Source: Metallyticus violacea
Lineage: Eukaryota; Arthropoda; Insecta; Mantodea; Metallyticidae
Assembly: GCA_030762175.1 (NCBI GenBank)
Contig: CM060838.1
Coordinates: forward strand, 22,376,001-22,440,000
Direction of reading: 5' to 3'
DNA: 64,000 nucleotides
Shown here: piece after piece, positions 1 to 10,320 of the stretch
How the letters are laid out: each line of letters begins with the position of its first letter
How positions within the stretch are numbered: position 1 is the stretch's first letter
Translations under genes and position numbers: made by a program
The notes under the pieces: generated by a model
What the model was told of the DNA's origin: nothing
The model's database searches: none
The model's input: only the letters and a program-made list of their open reading frames with translations

Positions 1-1721
1 CGTTCTTGGGAACTGTTTACAAGGAAGCATAAACAAGTGTGCACTTTATTTTGTTTTTTCAAAGGATAGTGTGCGAATTTAGTTCTTTATAAGAGCATAG
101 TTATCGTTCATAGTTTCAAACAATCTTTCTATACTGATTGCAATTTCTTTGTTTACATATGTCTCGCTCCTTTTATTTGAAGTCGACATCTAATGATTTA
201 ATATTCCGATTAGCTGAAATTCATTTCTTTCAGAGCTGTAGTTCGCAAAAATAAACACAAAAACGAAAATAAAAAGGGGGGAGAATAAAAGTGAATAATC
301 AAATATCATATGTCGCAGCCAAATTAGGCAAAAACTTAATTTTAAGATCCAATTGAACTAATTAGTCCCTAAAATAAGAAATCTCCTCCAAATTCACCCA
401 CGATATTTAAAGCTTTTGAATCCACGAATTTAACATTTCAACATAAACTAATAAATAAGACTGAAAATATAATTTCAATAACGATTCTACTAAGAATTTT
501 ATACTTTTTATAATATAGGCATTTTTTATATTTTGTGAGATGTTTTACCAAGTTTTCATGCATGTTAGAAGTAACGTTTTCTATATCCCCAAAGAAGAAA
601 TATTTGTTTTATTCAATTCAGTATTGTAATTACGATAGATTTAATATGTTCTGGAGGTTAATATTTTCTCCTCATTAAAATGCTTGAAATCTCATGAAAT
701 GTGGGTAAGCTGCTTTTAATGTTGCACCAAGGTCAGAGATTGTATAAAAAAGACATATTCATTTGTTATTAATTCATCTGAGGTGAGCAGCTTTAACGCA
801 GGTTTACCCACGTAAAGCAAGAAAAGTCAGTTACGCAGGAGCTGTGTAAACTAAGCGAATTCCTCACCAAGCAGAGCAACTTTAAAAAAGAATATAAAAT
901 AAAAATGTCCCTATTAATTAATGAAATGGTTACAGCATTACTGTGTGGTATTAGCACAACAAACTCCAAAGCTAACTAAGAAAATAAGAAGTGAAAGAAA
1001 GTGAATTATAATACATTGCTTAACTAGATTGGTTGATTCCCCCCCCCCCTCAAATTCACTTTAAAAATGTCTATAGTGAAACTACACCAATTTTCAAAAG
1101 TGAAAAAAATTATATATATATGCAATCTATGCAATCTATGAGAATCACAAAAGAAATAACACATTTTTAGAATTCGTATTATTATTTAAATTAAACCACA
1201 AAAATTAATGGTATACTATTAATTAAATGAAACATATCAATAGTGATAGATAAACTGTATGGATCTTTTTAAAAATGTTAAGTGTAGCCATGTTAATGAA
1301 CTGAGCCCTTAATATCATCTTTACATTCACTAAAATAGATAAAAATAACGGAAATGTTCAAATTATCTTTTGTATTTAAGATGATGTCCATGTGTTTCAA
1401 TAAAACGAAAACATGTTACTATTTAAAAACAATTACAATGTACTAAAAAATTTACAATTCAAAGTTCAATATAGTTTTAGTGCCTTTAAAATTTAATTTA
1501 ACTTTTATTGTAGTGAAAGCATGCAATGCAAATGGTTTCCGGAATTTATTACAAAGAGCTCTTATATATAATTCTCACACACAGATTAGATTATTATTTA
1601 ACAGTTTCTATTTTCACGACAATGCTTTTGTTGCATAAAAACAAATATACCTTTATAATACAGTTAATATGCTGAGTTAATTTGTACTTTTATTTTCAAA
1701 TGATTGAGAGAAAATTAAAAT
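1..1721. other. AT-rich stretch, no gene seen
   Basis: I see only AT-rich sequence with short homopolymers (a C run near 1039-1049) and a 10-bp unit repeated twice at about 1119-1140. No open frame resembles a known protein and no repeat family from elsewhere in the window is present. Confidence 0.6.
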
Positions 1722-2021
1722 TTAGAGCGTTTTTTAAATTTCGGTTTTCAGATATATCCCTACTATTAGTGGTCCTGTATTTTCTTAATTTTCAGAAACT
1801 ATTTTTCTTATTTTATTTGAATGATACATACCGAATTTTGTCGTGAAAAAATAATATTGGTGCCGCTAGAGCGATTTTTAAATTTAAGGTTTCAGGCAAA
1901 CCCCATTTCTAATAAACCGGTTTCCTTTATTTGCAGAAACTATTTTTTATTTATTTCAATCATATATACCAAATATCCTTACGAAAAAAAAAACTAATTA
2001 GTAGTACCGCTAGAGCGATTA
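1722..2021. repeat. Tandem duplication, 145/144-bp units
   Basis: Two diverged units lie head to tail, 1722-1866 and 1867-2010, followed by the first 11 bases of a third. Each begins TAGAGCG followed by a T-rich run and AAATT, passes through CAGAAACTATTTTT and a TTATTTCAAT-like segment, and ends ACCGC or GCCGC. The periodic TAGAGCG at 1722, 1867 and 2011 sets the unit length. It could be a short piece of a satellite or a local duplication. Confidence 0.75.
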
Positions 2022-2198
2022 CGAACTACGATGAACAAAGCTATTGGGTCATTTGCTGTTACTAATTCTTTTTTTGTCCACTGCTTAACTTTAGATACAA
2101 AGAGTATTTCAGGTAGATATTAGTTGCAGATAGGAAAGTGTGTCAGTGAAACATCTCTGTTAATATTCATCAGGTTATGCTCAATACTGTATTATTTA

Positions 2199-2252
2199 CC
2201 GCCACGGGTGGCCGAGGTCGTCAAGGCACGGACTCGTGAGCGAGAGGTCTAG
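2199..2252 (+). mobile_element. SINE-B head fragment (tRNA-like)
   Basis: The segment reads CCGCCACGGGTGGCCGAGG and continues through GGACTCGTGAGCG, matching the tRNA-like 5' end of the SINE-B family seen at 17386, 18751, 50835 and 53605. The copy stops within the tRNA part, before the B box. In full copies the head resembles a class II tRNA of serine/leucine type; that is an inference. Confidence 0.7.
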
Positions 2253-2670
2253 AGAGAATTATTTGTTGGTGTACCTTTCCCGTATTCTGCCCGAAAGCGA
2301 CATTGAACTTTTATTATTTACCTAGTCGCATAATATTCAGCACACAAAACGCCTACTGTGCAGCTGTAACTGCCATTTTCACTAAACACCATCTGGAAGC
2401 CAACGGAACACATCATGTTCAACGAGCATACAGTTTGTATAGGGTTTTGCGTCTCGACAGCTAGACATGTCACAGCCGGCCATGCTATATGTCTTGCATA
2501 ATGGCACACCAAACTCAAATTTCTCTGTCAGAAAGAAGAGTTTTTTGATTACAATTTGCATTTTCAGAACACCAATAGGGAGTGTTGTGCGTGTTCACAT
2601 GACCATTTTGGTAGAACAACGTCTTGTTTGAAAAGAAACAAGCTTCAGTCACTGATGAAAGAAACCACCC
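2253..2670. other. No recognisable feature
   Basis: A minus-strand open frame of 66 codons lies here (2318-2518), but I do not recognise the product and see no splice or start context. Nothing else is supported. Confidence 0.4.
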
Positions 2671-2962
2671 ACAATAACGCAGTTATCATACTTGCCTCCT
2701 AAACCCAAAACGCGGATTGGAACCCGGCCAGGATCGATGGATTTTTTTCGGGCGTAAAAATCCTAAGTATGGCTTCCTTCGGAAGGGAAGTAAAGCCGTG
2801 GGTCCCGTGTCGTACATTTGCAGCACGAAAAAGAACCTCAAGCCTGAAAGACAGGCCTCTGAGCAAAATTTGTCGGCCGTTTCACGCTCTGAATTGAATG
2901 GGACGCTGATGACCTGATATGTTAAAGAGCGTCCATAAATAAATCATTCAAACAATAACGCA
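2671..2962 (+). mobile_element. SINE-A, 5'-truncated, with 11-bp target duplication
   Basis: SINE-A is the commonest repeat in this window: a tRNA-like head, a conserved body containing TTCCTTCGGAAGGGAAGTAA, and a 3' end GAGCGTCCGTAAATAAA. This copy lacks the A box and starts inside the tRNA head at ATACTTGCCTCC. It is bounded by the direct repeat ACAATAACGCA (2671-2681 and 2952-2962), a clean target-site duplication. Full heads carry a GTGTAGTGGTTACC A box, a CCTCCTAA loop and a GGGTTCGAACCC B box, suggesting a tRNA-Arg(CCT)-like origin, which is an inference. The short reading frame across it is not a gene. Confidence 0.92.
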
Positions 2963-3577
2963 CACCTGCTACGGGATCACCTGTAGCGGACAATGGACAG
3001 GTTTACACGTGTACGGTTTGAGTTTTAACAATCTTGTTGCTGTATGTGGAGAAGGCACTGAAACTACAACTTCAATTTGTATAGTGATTTTGTTGAAAAA
3101 CGATCAAGATTTGCGCTAATAGACTAATTTGCCTATACGTCTTCGCGTGTGTTTCTAGTTTTGCACTAAACAGCAGCTTAAATTTATTCACAAGATAGTA
3201 AATTGTAATTTTTTTTTTTTTTTTTTTTTTTGGAAGGAGGCAATGCCAGGGAATTTTATAATAAATTTCTCACAAACGTGACAAGCTGAGGCTGTTTATA
3301 ATATTTGCACGCACACATTCCTTGCTCTAAAGTCTTTGCGGACAAATGTAGATAAATGCCTGTTAGTAAGTTTAAAGACAGGCAAGCAGACCGGCGAAGG
3401 GGAGAGAAAAGGAAAAGGAGGATAGTTTAAAAAATAAGTTTTCCAAAACATATATTATTTATTTGTGAAATGTGTTAAAAACGGCTCTTGATTTTGTGAA
3501 TAGATGTTTGTGCAACGAGGTAAGAATTCATTAATAATTATAAATGAAAATAGTAAATAAAAATTAATTTTATTGCA
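2963..3577. other. No gene; contains T23 run
   Basis: A run of 23 T lies at 3209-3231, which could be the poly-A tail of a minus-strand retrocopy, but I found no matching target duplication. The rest is unremarkable AT-rich sequence. Confidence 0.5.
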
Positions 3578-3915
3578 GTCATTCCGAAGTGTTCCTTGTT
3601 TCAAAGAAATAGTTCCCACATTGCTCACTAGGAGGAGTATGGAAAAAACGTTACCTAAACCTCTGTATATTTGCTATCAATATCGCAGCTGTGGTAATAA
3701 GTGGATTTTAAACATATTATGGAGGGCTAAAATATAATTTTTTCACCCTGAAAGAAGCTATAGTTCCCACTTACGCATGCGCAATTACGGATCAGCTGTT
3801 TTTGGTTTTCTTCCCGCCTGATACGGTTCCAGGATTGCCAACAGCTTTGCCTATTTTGTTATATCAGGAATTGTACTATGACTTTATTTCAACACCTCCG
3901 TAATACATTATCAAA
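3578..3915 (+). repeat. Repeat-F, copy 1 (inverted relative to 13835-14225)
   Basis: This unclassified dispersed repeat shares several blocks with the reverse complement of 13835-14225: GTTCCTTGTTTC, CTCACTAG followed by AGGAG, GCATGCGCAA, ATCAGCTGTT, TTTTCTTCC and TTGCCAACA, in the same order. Shared blocks extend over more than 300 bp with indels. No coding capacity or terminal repeats are visible, so the class is unknown. Confidence 0.75.
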
Positions 3916-4759
3916 TATGCACTTTGTATTCTCTTAAATAAATTAAATAATTACATTCTTTATTAAACCAATTTTAATAATATTTAAGTGTTTTGAATTA
4001 AAGCAGCTTATTTTACTAGCTGTCTAAAAACACACGATAACCAGAAAAAATGAGAGGGTAACATTAATGATTAAGGTTAAGTGATACTAACAAAAAACTT
4101 TTGGTAATTAGCGGATTTATAAGCACATTTGTGTATTTTACTTAATAAATGCTACTGAAAATTCCTAATTGTAAAATACGTGTTATTATGTTTAGAAAAA
4201 TGTTTAAACAAGAATTATAAAAATCCTTAATTTAATCTTATTTCAGAATTTTATGAAAAGATTACAAAAAGGCACTATAAACATGATATAAGTTTTCTTT
4301 CAATACAGTAAACATTTAATTTGTCATTGCTCTGATAACATACACAAGGGAAAGTGTTCAAAGCACGGCGGAAATTATAGAGGCAAGTAAAAGAGAACAG
4401 CCAAAAAGAGAATTTTAAAACGCCAATGTCAGGCTGCGGAAAGCGTGATGCGTTTGTTCTGTTCTGTGTTATCGATGTCGCAATGACATGATGGATGTGA
4501 TGCAGGGGAAAGCTTTCACCGATCAAAGATAAGACTATCTTCCTTTCTCTGTCTTTCTCCATCTCTCTCCTTCTCTCCTGCGAAGAGATATTCATTGTGT
4601 ACATGGAATTCTGACACGCGGCTTCCCACATATGTACTATATAATGGTTTGTAAACACCAGTCAGTAAGCAAGGAAACTTTTCGATAAGGCCGTCTATTG
4701 AATAGGTATATAGCATCCGTCCCAAAATTATAATAAAACAGCGATCAATTCCAAAAATG
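3916..4759. other. No recognisable feature
   Basis: A minus-strand open frame of 127 codons (4275-4658) has a low-complexity, charged composition and matches nothing I know. A pyrimidine-rich run lies at about 4540-4580. I regard the frame as chance. Confidence 0.45.
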
Positions 4760-4985
4760 AGGCAGAAATTTAGCTACCGATCAGGGCTACTCAGTCGAAT
4801 GGAGATGTCGGTGTTTAAATCTTGTCCTTCGGGTTTTTTCATAGCTTTCCTGGTCACTTAGGCTCAGGCTGGGATGAAAATTATTTTTCCACGTATTTTC
4901 TATTATCTAGTTTCATATAATTTCAGTTCTAATTTTAAGAGACGAAGTGGACTGGTGCTGTGCGGCGTGGCGGGTATTTTGCATT
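4760..4985 (+). mobile_element. SINE-C, diverged copy
   Basis: It aligns by eye to 10076-10320. Shared blocks are a GGGTTTTTTTCAT-like run, CATGGTTTCC / CATAGCTTTCC, GTCACTTA, GCTGGGA, a TTTCAGTT block and a final GGCGTT/GGCGTGG segment. The tRNA-like head is very degenerate here. Two shorter minus-strand copies lie at 39050-39180 and 44030-44160. Confidence 0.6.
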
Positions 4986-5640
4986 TGAATAAGTTTCTGT
5001 ACTTGTGTCGCAGGTTGCTGTGTCTCGGGCTTGCCATCTGAAGAAAGATACAAATCCCACCTATGTCCATGAATCGCCGACCCCGGATAGGGCCGAAGAA
5101 ATATCCCTCATCTTATCCTTTCCTGCCAGAGATTTCCCCCTGGGGACTAGATAAAAAGCCGCAGTCAGAGTTGTGGAATTCTGCTAGATCCCAAATATCT
5201 CCATCTCTCTCCTAAGCTAGCATATGATTGTTTCTCCATTTTGTCCGTTTTTAACGTCAGAAATGTTCTGGGTGATGCATGAAAAATAAAATAAGTGATG
5301 TAGTTAATAAGTTCGGAGTTCTCCATTGCATAAATTATGAGATCGTTTTAAGAAAAATTTCGGAAAGTAATTTCAGATTGGTCTGGTAATGACAGAGGAC
5401 GGAGTTTATTTTAAATTCGGCTATGCTTATGGGATGGCCGTTTGTGCCTGCATCCCCAATAGAGGCACTTACTGGAGGAAGAGACTTATTGAGGGAAAAA
5501 TCCTGAGCCGCTTTCACACCAGAAACCGATGCAGGAATCTTTCCAAAATGCAAATCACTGTCACGCCGCACCTAGCATCATCCTACTTTTGTCAGGCACT
5601 TCCGAGCCTTGGCGCTGCTTGGAGAAGTAGTTCGCTCTTG
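4986..5640. other. No firm feature
   Basis: Somewhat GC-richer DNA with two overlapping short frames on opposite strands (5335-5571 minus, 5389-5649 plus). Neither is recognised. The block around 5068-5140 looks repeat-derived, but I found no second copy in the window. Confidence 0.4.
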
Positions 5641-6006
5641 CAGTTATAATATCTACAAGCAGTAATCAATTCTCAGTTCGCAGAAGCAGGTATAACATCT
5701 ACATACGGCATGATACATACTGTTTGCAGAGGCAGTTCTGAAGCAGTACTCAGTATTCATTATAAGTTGGCCGTTGGTGAGGTACGCAGGTCACAGATTA
5801 AACTCAGACGCAGATAAGTTCTACTTCGGACGCGGGCACGCAGTTCTGATACATAAGTTAACCAGTTTTCAGTTTTACACGCCGCGGCACTCATCTGCAA
5901 GTTTAACGCCCGGCAACTAAGTTTATATTCGACGCAGCTAAGTCTATCGTACGCAAAACACCAGAGGACGCAAAATATTTTGAACATAATAAAGTACAAA
6001 TATGTA
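5641..6006 (-). repeat. Repeat-E, copy 1 (inverted relative to 9659-10040)
   Basis: Read on the minus strand from 6006, the sequence contains GTACTTTATTATG, GCGTCCTCT, GTGTTTTG and GTACGATAG, then ATATAAACTTAG. The same blocks, in the same order, start at 9659 on the plus strand. Homology is clear for about 110 bp; beyond that only recurring short motifs such as CTGCGT and CGCGTGTAG-like units are shared. The plus strand carries AATAAA near 5988 and a primer-binding-site-like motif at 6167, so an LTR origin is possible but unproven. Confidence 0.65.
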
Positions 6007-6166
6007 TCATGTCGCATCTCTGCTTATTTATACTATTGAACTCCTCTCCCAGTCCTGTTGAGTATGAATCAACAAAATAGCAGCATTCACCATGAGATTG
6101 TTGTCATTGAAGCGTAGGCATCAACACCGAAGTGATCATTCATCAATTTACCAAACAGTCTTAAAA

Positions 6167-6236
6167 TTGGCGCCCAGCCTGGGGCATTTATCCGGAGCCT
6201 ACTAAATCGCTTCAAATTTGGCATCCAGCGTGAGAC
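6167..6236 (+). other. Possible retrotransposon primer-binding-site motifs
   Basis: TTGGCGCCCAGCCTGGGGC (6167-6185) closely resembles the TGGCGCCCAACGTGGGGC-type primer binding site found just after the 5' LTR of many LTR retroelements. A related motif, TTGGCATCCAGCGTGAGAC, lies 51 bp downstream (6218-6236). No gag or pol frame follows before the mariner at 7041, so at most this is a relic. Confidence 0.35.
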
Positions 6237-6384
6237 TACAAACAAGTCTCATAATTAGGTTCTAATTGTTAGGGCCGACTAAACCCCTTCACAATGCAAC
6301 AGAACAACGGAATAAAATGAAGAGAAGTTAAAAAGTGGAAAAATTCATGGATACATTTACCTAAGTATCTAGAGGGACACACCA

Positions 6385-6460
6385 AGGTCAGAATGTATAG
6401 TCCATTTGAACCCGGTACCCCCCGATTGCGAGCTCTAAGCACTATACCTGAGACATTCAT
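6385..6460 (-). mobile_element. tRNA-like SINE fragment
   Basis: On the minus strand the order is CTCAGGTATAGTGCTTAGAGC, a GGGGTACC arm, and the B-box-like GGGTTCAAATGG. It shares the 15-mer TATAGTCCATTTGAA (plus-strand orientation) with the body of the SINE-D copy at 58985-59377, so the two may be related. Confidence 0.45.
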
Positions 6461-7040
6461 CAAGATCGGAAAATAGTTTGAACTGGTATTTTAGAAAATT
6501 TAGAAAGCATGTTTTAAGAGTGTTTGTTCAGCTTGGAATGAAACATCGCTACTAATATCTGGCCATATTTGTAACAGCTGATACGTTATGTTTGTCTGTG
6601 TAGCAGTGACTTTGATGTGCAGTTCACAGTGAGCAGCAGTTCTATTCTACTCTGGTTTTCATTTGGTCGTGCTGCCTTCTGAGGTGAGCGAAACCTCACA
6701 GGAAATATGTGTTATACTCTCTCCCCGCGGTTACTTTGAGTAAAGCCTTCACATGGGTTGTGTAAAGCAATTCATTCAAAAGCCGTTCAAACTGCTCTTT
6801 AGAATGGTACATTCTCATCTACTGCTGCAGCAGATCAGCCTTCTTCGCATCTTTATCTGTGAATAATTTAGCTATAGAAGCAATATAAACACAATGTTTT
6901 CTTGCATACTTTAAAGAACACAATTGATAAATAGTTTTGTAAAATCAACATTGGTTCTTAAACATATATGCTTAGAAATAGATATATTTTTAGTTGCGTT
7001 GTATTGCTGCTTACAAGATTCGCAAAAGCATCTGCCGTGA
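6461..7040. other. No recognisable feature
   Basis: No coding frame, RNA gene or repeat family could be supported in this stretch. Confidence 0.45.
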
Positions 7041-8290
7041 TAAGTCGACCTAGATAAGTTTCCGGCCTAACCATTTTCTAGGTATGATTAAGACCCTTTA
7101 TTGCAATACACTTCTCACATCTTTAAATTAACATTTCAACCCCCCCCCCCAATAATCAATAATCAGAATAATCTGCAAAATGGGCATAAACAGCATCCAC
7201 CACTTCTTCGTCACACTTAAATTTCCTTCCTCGAATGCTCTTCTTGAATTTTCACAACAGGAAATAGTCACTGGGAGCTAGATTTGGGCTGTATGGTGGA
7301 TGGTTGATCTTCTTGAAGCAACGTTTCTTCACAACTTCCATTGAAACAAGGGCTGTATGCACAGGGGCGTTGTAGTAGTAAAAGGCGCACACCATCCTCA
7401 GCTTTCCTCGCCTTTTCTCTTTGATGGAAGCACGTAGTCCGTGCAGTAGGCCAGCATAGTAATCTCCATTTACTGTGGTGTTCCTCTCCTTGAAGTTAAA
7501 GAAGAGTATTTCTTCACAGTGCCAAAAGATTGTGGCCATGATCTTCTTGGTTGACTGAGTGACCTTGGCCTTTAGAGGCGGTGCTGCGCTAGATTTACGC
7601 TACTCCATTGATTCTTTTTTGGACAAGGGATCATAATAGAGGACGGTGGTTTCATCTCCTGTAACAATGGTTTGCTGAATTTATCTCTCGTTGCTCCAAA
7701 AATGCCTAACAATAGATGACTCGTTGCTGCTTTTGGACTGAGGAAAGAAGTCTAGACACCATATTGCACTAAACTTATTCATGTTTAATGTTCGTGAATA
7801 ATTCGAAGAATTGTTGTTTAGAAAGACTCAATATTGCTGCTGTTTGTGTAACTTTGAGCCGCCAGTCTTCCACAATTTCCCCTTCCACAAGAGCGATGTT
7901 TTCAGGAGTGAGCACCTCCAAGGACCGACCAGCACGCTCTTGGTCTTCAATGCTTTTTAACACATTCGAAACAGTTTGGCCCATTCTTTTACGGTAGAAT
8001 ATGAGAGGATGCTTCCCCATGTACACCGTCGAATCTTTTTTTTAATTCGTTTGGAGTAAGTCCTTCTTTTGTGAAGAACTTAATAACAGCTCGAAACTCC
8101 ATTTTGAAGATGTCACAATCTTCTACACACAGTCTTCTTTATGCAACTATATCTGAACAACTGAACACAGCGGAGCGGAAGTTACAGCTGTAATTGTTTA
8201 CTTAACAGATACAGTATGACACCAGATAAAGATTTTGTGAAGACAATTATCCTTATCGGCCAGCCGAAAACTTATGAACCTACCCTGGTA
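7041..8290 (-). mobile_element. Mariner element, full-length but decayed (mariner-1)
   Basis: The element runs TA to TA. Its right end reads inward as TACCAGGGTAGGTTCATAAG and its left end as TCGACCTAGATAAGTTTCCGG, both variants of the terminal inverted repeat TACGAGGGTAGGTCCATAAG shared with the mariner at 59775-60999. The length of about 1.25 kb is normal for mariner. It closely resembles the copies at 26396-27670 and 59775-60999 along its length. Confidence 0.93.
7095..8102 (-). pseudogene. Mariner transposase, broken
   Basis: This is a cut-and-paste transposase of the Tc1/mariner superfamily, which would bind its inverted repeats and insert at TA. Translation from the ATG at 8102 begins MEFRAVIKFFTKEGLTPNE and goes on to a helix-turn-helix stretch (ALVEGEIVEDWRLKVTQ...). 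The first catalytic Asp survives in TGDETTV. The second, normally in LLHDNAP, is replaced (FYYYNAPVHT), and the third survives in YSPNLAPSDYFLL. Several frameshifts split the frame and an 11-C run at about 7140-7150 disrupts the C-terminus. With D2 lost and the frame broken it cannot be active. Confidence 0.9.
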
Positions 8291-8542
8291 CTTTTGAAGA
8301 TATAAAGAGTGAAAGAGAACTCGGTACCATAAATAAAGTTGATAATAGATCTTAATTAACAGAACAAAAACTTCTATATACTATTTCTCTATAACTTAAA
8401 AAGTTACGAGAAAATAAATGTTTTAACTGGAAATGTATGATAACACGGTTAATGTTCCGCATTGTGTATTCATGTCTGAATGGTTGAGCCGCGGCGTCAA
8501 AAGTTCGATGATTTGCTAAGGGGTCTCTCACCGCTGCTTCTG

Positions 8543-8765
8543 TCGGTCCTGGTGGTGTAGTGATAGCCATCTAGCCTTCTAAACCCAAGATCGCGGGTTC
8601 AAAGCCGACTAGGACCGAGTAATCCTAAGTATAGTTTCCTTCAATAGGTAAGTAAAGCCATGGATCCCGTGTCGTATATTTACGGCGTGTAAAAGAAGCT
8701 CAAGCTTGAAAGAAGAGACCTCTGATGACCTGCGATGTTAAACAGCGTCCGTAAATAAAACAAAT
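8543..8765 (+). mobile_element. SINE-A with internal deletions
   Basis: The full tRNA-like head is present (TCGGTCCTGGTGGTGTAGTG, then CGCGGGTTCAAAGCC as B box). The body is shortened: the GGATTTTTTCGGGCG segment after the head is missing, as is the section before the terminal GATGACCTG. The tail is AGCGTCCGTAAATAAAAC. No clear target duplication was found. Confidence 0.9.
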
Positions 8766-9142
8766 CGGCATTGAATAATACATTGGCTGAAGAGATATCG
8801 TGCTCCATTGCAGAAGCATGCCCAACATTATAAGTACCTTTAAATATATCGCACAATGTGAAAATTAAAAGAGAAACTTATGAACGTCATTAAACATCTG
8901 TTCTATGCAGATCTGTAACACTGACCCTAACCAAAACACAGAGATGAACAGTGAAAGTATTGCAAAGAAAAAATCTAGGTATTACACTAAAGAACAAAAT
9001 GCCAACCAAAGAAAAAAATCTTTAAGGTGCCTTTATCCCGGCTGATTGTTTAAAATATAAGTGAGCGGGGCATGGAATGAGGCAAGGCAGCAGTAAATGG
9101 GATATTGTTGATGGGACTAAGTGAGGAAGATCTCCAGCGGCA
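8766..9142. other. No recognisable feature
   Basis: AT-rich sequence, becoming GC-richer after 9060 as it approaches the exon-like segment. A frame ending GLSEEDLQRQ (9114-9143) lies just upstream of that segment in a different phase. Confidence 0.4.
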
Positions 9143-9228
9143 GATGGTTTAAGTCTTAAAGAACAGGAAGCAGTGGAACTTGCTATTCAGGAAAGTAACA
9201 ATGAATACGAAAGTATCTCTCTCTCAGA
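9143..9228 (+). other. Exon-like segment with splice donor, UIM-like peptide
   Basis: The frame reads DGLSLKEQEAVELAIQESNN and continues EYESISLS, ending at GA|GTAAGT (GT at 9229), a consensus 5' splice site. Codon choice looks protein-coding. The E-rich run followed by A-x-x-x-S-x-x-E fits the ubiquitin-interacting-motif pattern. No upstream splice acceptor is obvious and a TGA lies 21 bases upstream in the same frame. It could be a host exon, a relic, or chance; I cannot name a gene. Confidence 0.25.
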
Positions 9229-9469
9229 GTAAGTAGCCAAAATTGTTTATAACCAGTTGTCTTTCATTCGAAAATCGCAAGAAATGTTTCGGGTTAATCC
9301 TAATTCTAAATAGTAGTTTTATATCTTGTGGGATAAATTTTCTGACTATTTTTCAGCTCTGGAGCAGAAAAAAAAAGTTATAATTACCCTAATATTTGAA
9401 CTCTGTTACTTATATATTTCGAGTATCATTGTAAATTTATATTCAATTCAATATTATTTTATAATAAAG

Positions 9470-9606
9470 CGGTTTAGTACTTGTCTAGCTTCTTGTCATT
9501 GAAGAACTCCAGTAGCTCGAAATATAGCAATTTCAAGTGTGACTTTATCTGTTTTATCTTATCTACTTTTATTATTACTGTTAATTTGTTACATTGTTAA
9601 TAGTGT

Positions 9607-9612
<6 letters not shown>
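9470..9612 (+). repeat. Repeat-G, copy 1
   Basis: TCGAAATATAGCAATTTCAA followed by GTGTGACTTTATCTG and then a TTATTACTGTTAATTTG block matches 21041-21175, including TTACATTGTTAATAGTGTTA at the end. Here the downstream edge runs directly into a TA microsatellite. Class unknown. Confidence 0.75.

Positions 9613-9658
<46 letters not shown>
9609..9658. repeat. (TA)n microsatellite
   Basis: About 50 bp of near-perfect TA dinucleotides with one TG interruption, wedged exactly between repeat-G and repeat-E. Confidence 0.95.
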
Positions 9659-10040
9659 TAGTACTTTATTATGTGCAAAATATTTCGCGTCCTCTAGTGT
9701 TTTGTGTACGATAGTCACATAAATATAAACTTAGCTACCAGGTGTGCAACTTACAAGTGAAAATGAATACTTCGTCTGTCGCGGTGTACATATTACAACT
9801 GAGTGCCTAGTCGGAATCTGAATCACTTCACATCTCTCTCTCACCGCTTGTAGATCTGACGGCTGAATACTGAGGAATGGTTTGTCTCTAGCCGCGTGTA
9901 GGTCTTATTACTGCGTCTCGCCGCGTGTAGAAGTAACAATGAGAACTGAGTGTATCTGGCCACACGAGGACCTTAAGACTGCTTATTAAGAAAGTAGTTG
10001 CCAAATTGTGCGTGTCTCGCCATGAGTATTTTAAATGAAA
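9659..10040 (+). repeat. Repeat-E, copy 2
   Basis: This is the plus-strand partner of 5641-6006. It begins GTACTTTATTATGTGC and shares GCGTCCTCTAGTGTTTTG and GTACGATAG. The 3' part holds degenerate internal repeats with the core CGCGTGTAG (near 9893 and 9931) and CACCGCTTGTAG, suggesting an ancestral short-unit tandem array. Class unknown. Confidence 0.6.
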
Positions 10041-10075
10041 TATCATGATGCTTTGTTTAACATTTTATATAACAA

Positions 10076-10320
10076 CGCCAGGGGTGGCGCAAGAGGTAAG
10101 TTTAGAACTTCATTCGGGAGGTTCCAAATTCAATTCTCATTGGGTCGGCCATCCTGACCTGGGTTTTTTTCATGGTTTCCCCATGTCACTTAAGCAAATG
10201 CTGGGAAGGATATTTACATTCCACAAAATTTCCGCTCCCCATTTTCTTTAATTTAATTCCATAGTTTCAGTTACAGGGTCGGTAGTGTCTGGTGCCTTGT
10301 GATCTGGCGTTATGGTGGGG
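10076..10320 (+). mobile_element. SINE-C, best-preserved copy
   Basis: A tRNA-like head (AGGGGTGGCGCAAGAGG as A-box region; a B-box-like TTCAATTCTC arm) is followed by TGACCTGGGTTTTTTTCATG, GTCACTTAAGC, GCTGGGAAGG and TAGTTTCAGTTAC. It aligns with the copy at 4760-4985 as far as the GGCGTTATGGTGGG block, which sets a minimum family length of about 245 bp. Confidence 0.65.

Noticed and set aside
2199..2252. Possible functional tRNA gene (strong A-box-like sequence)
   Set aside because: It lacks the B box and 3' acceptor half, and matches the SINE-B head seen in many copies.
3209..3231. T23 run as the tail of a minus-strand retrocopy
   Set aside because: No flanking duplication or identifiable source sequence.
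8543..8615. Possible tRNA gene with A and B boxes
   Set aside because: The full SINE-A body and tail follow and the acceptor stem does not close.
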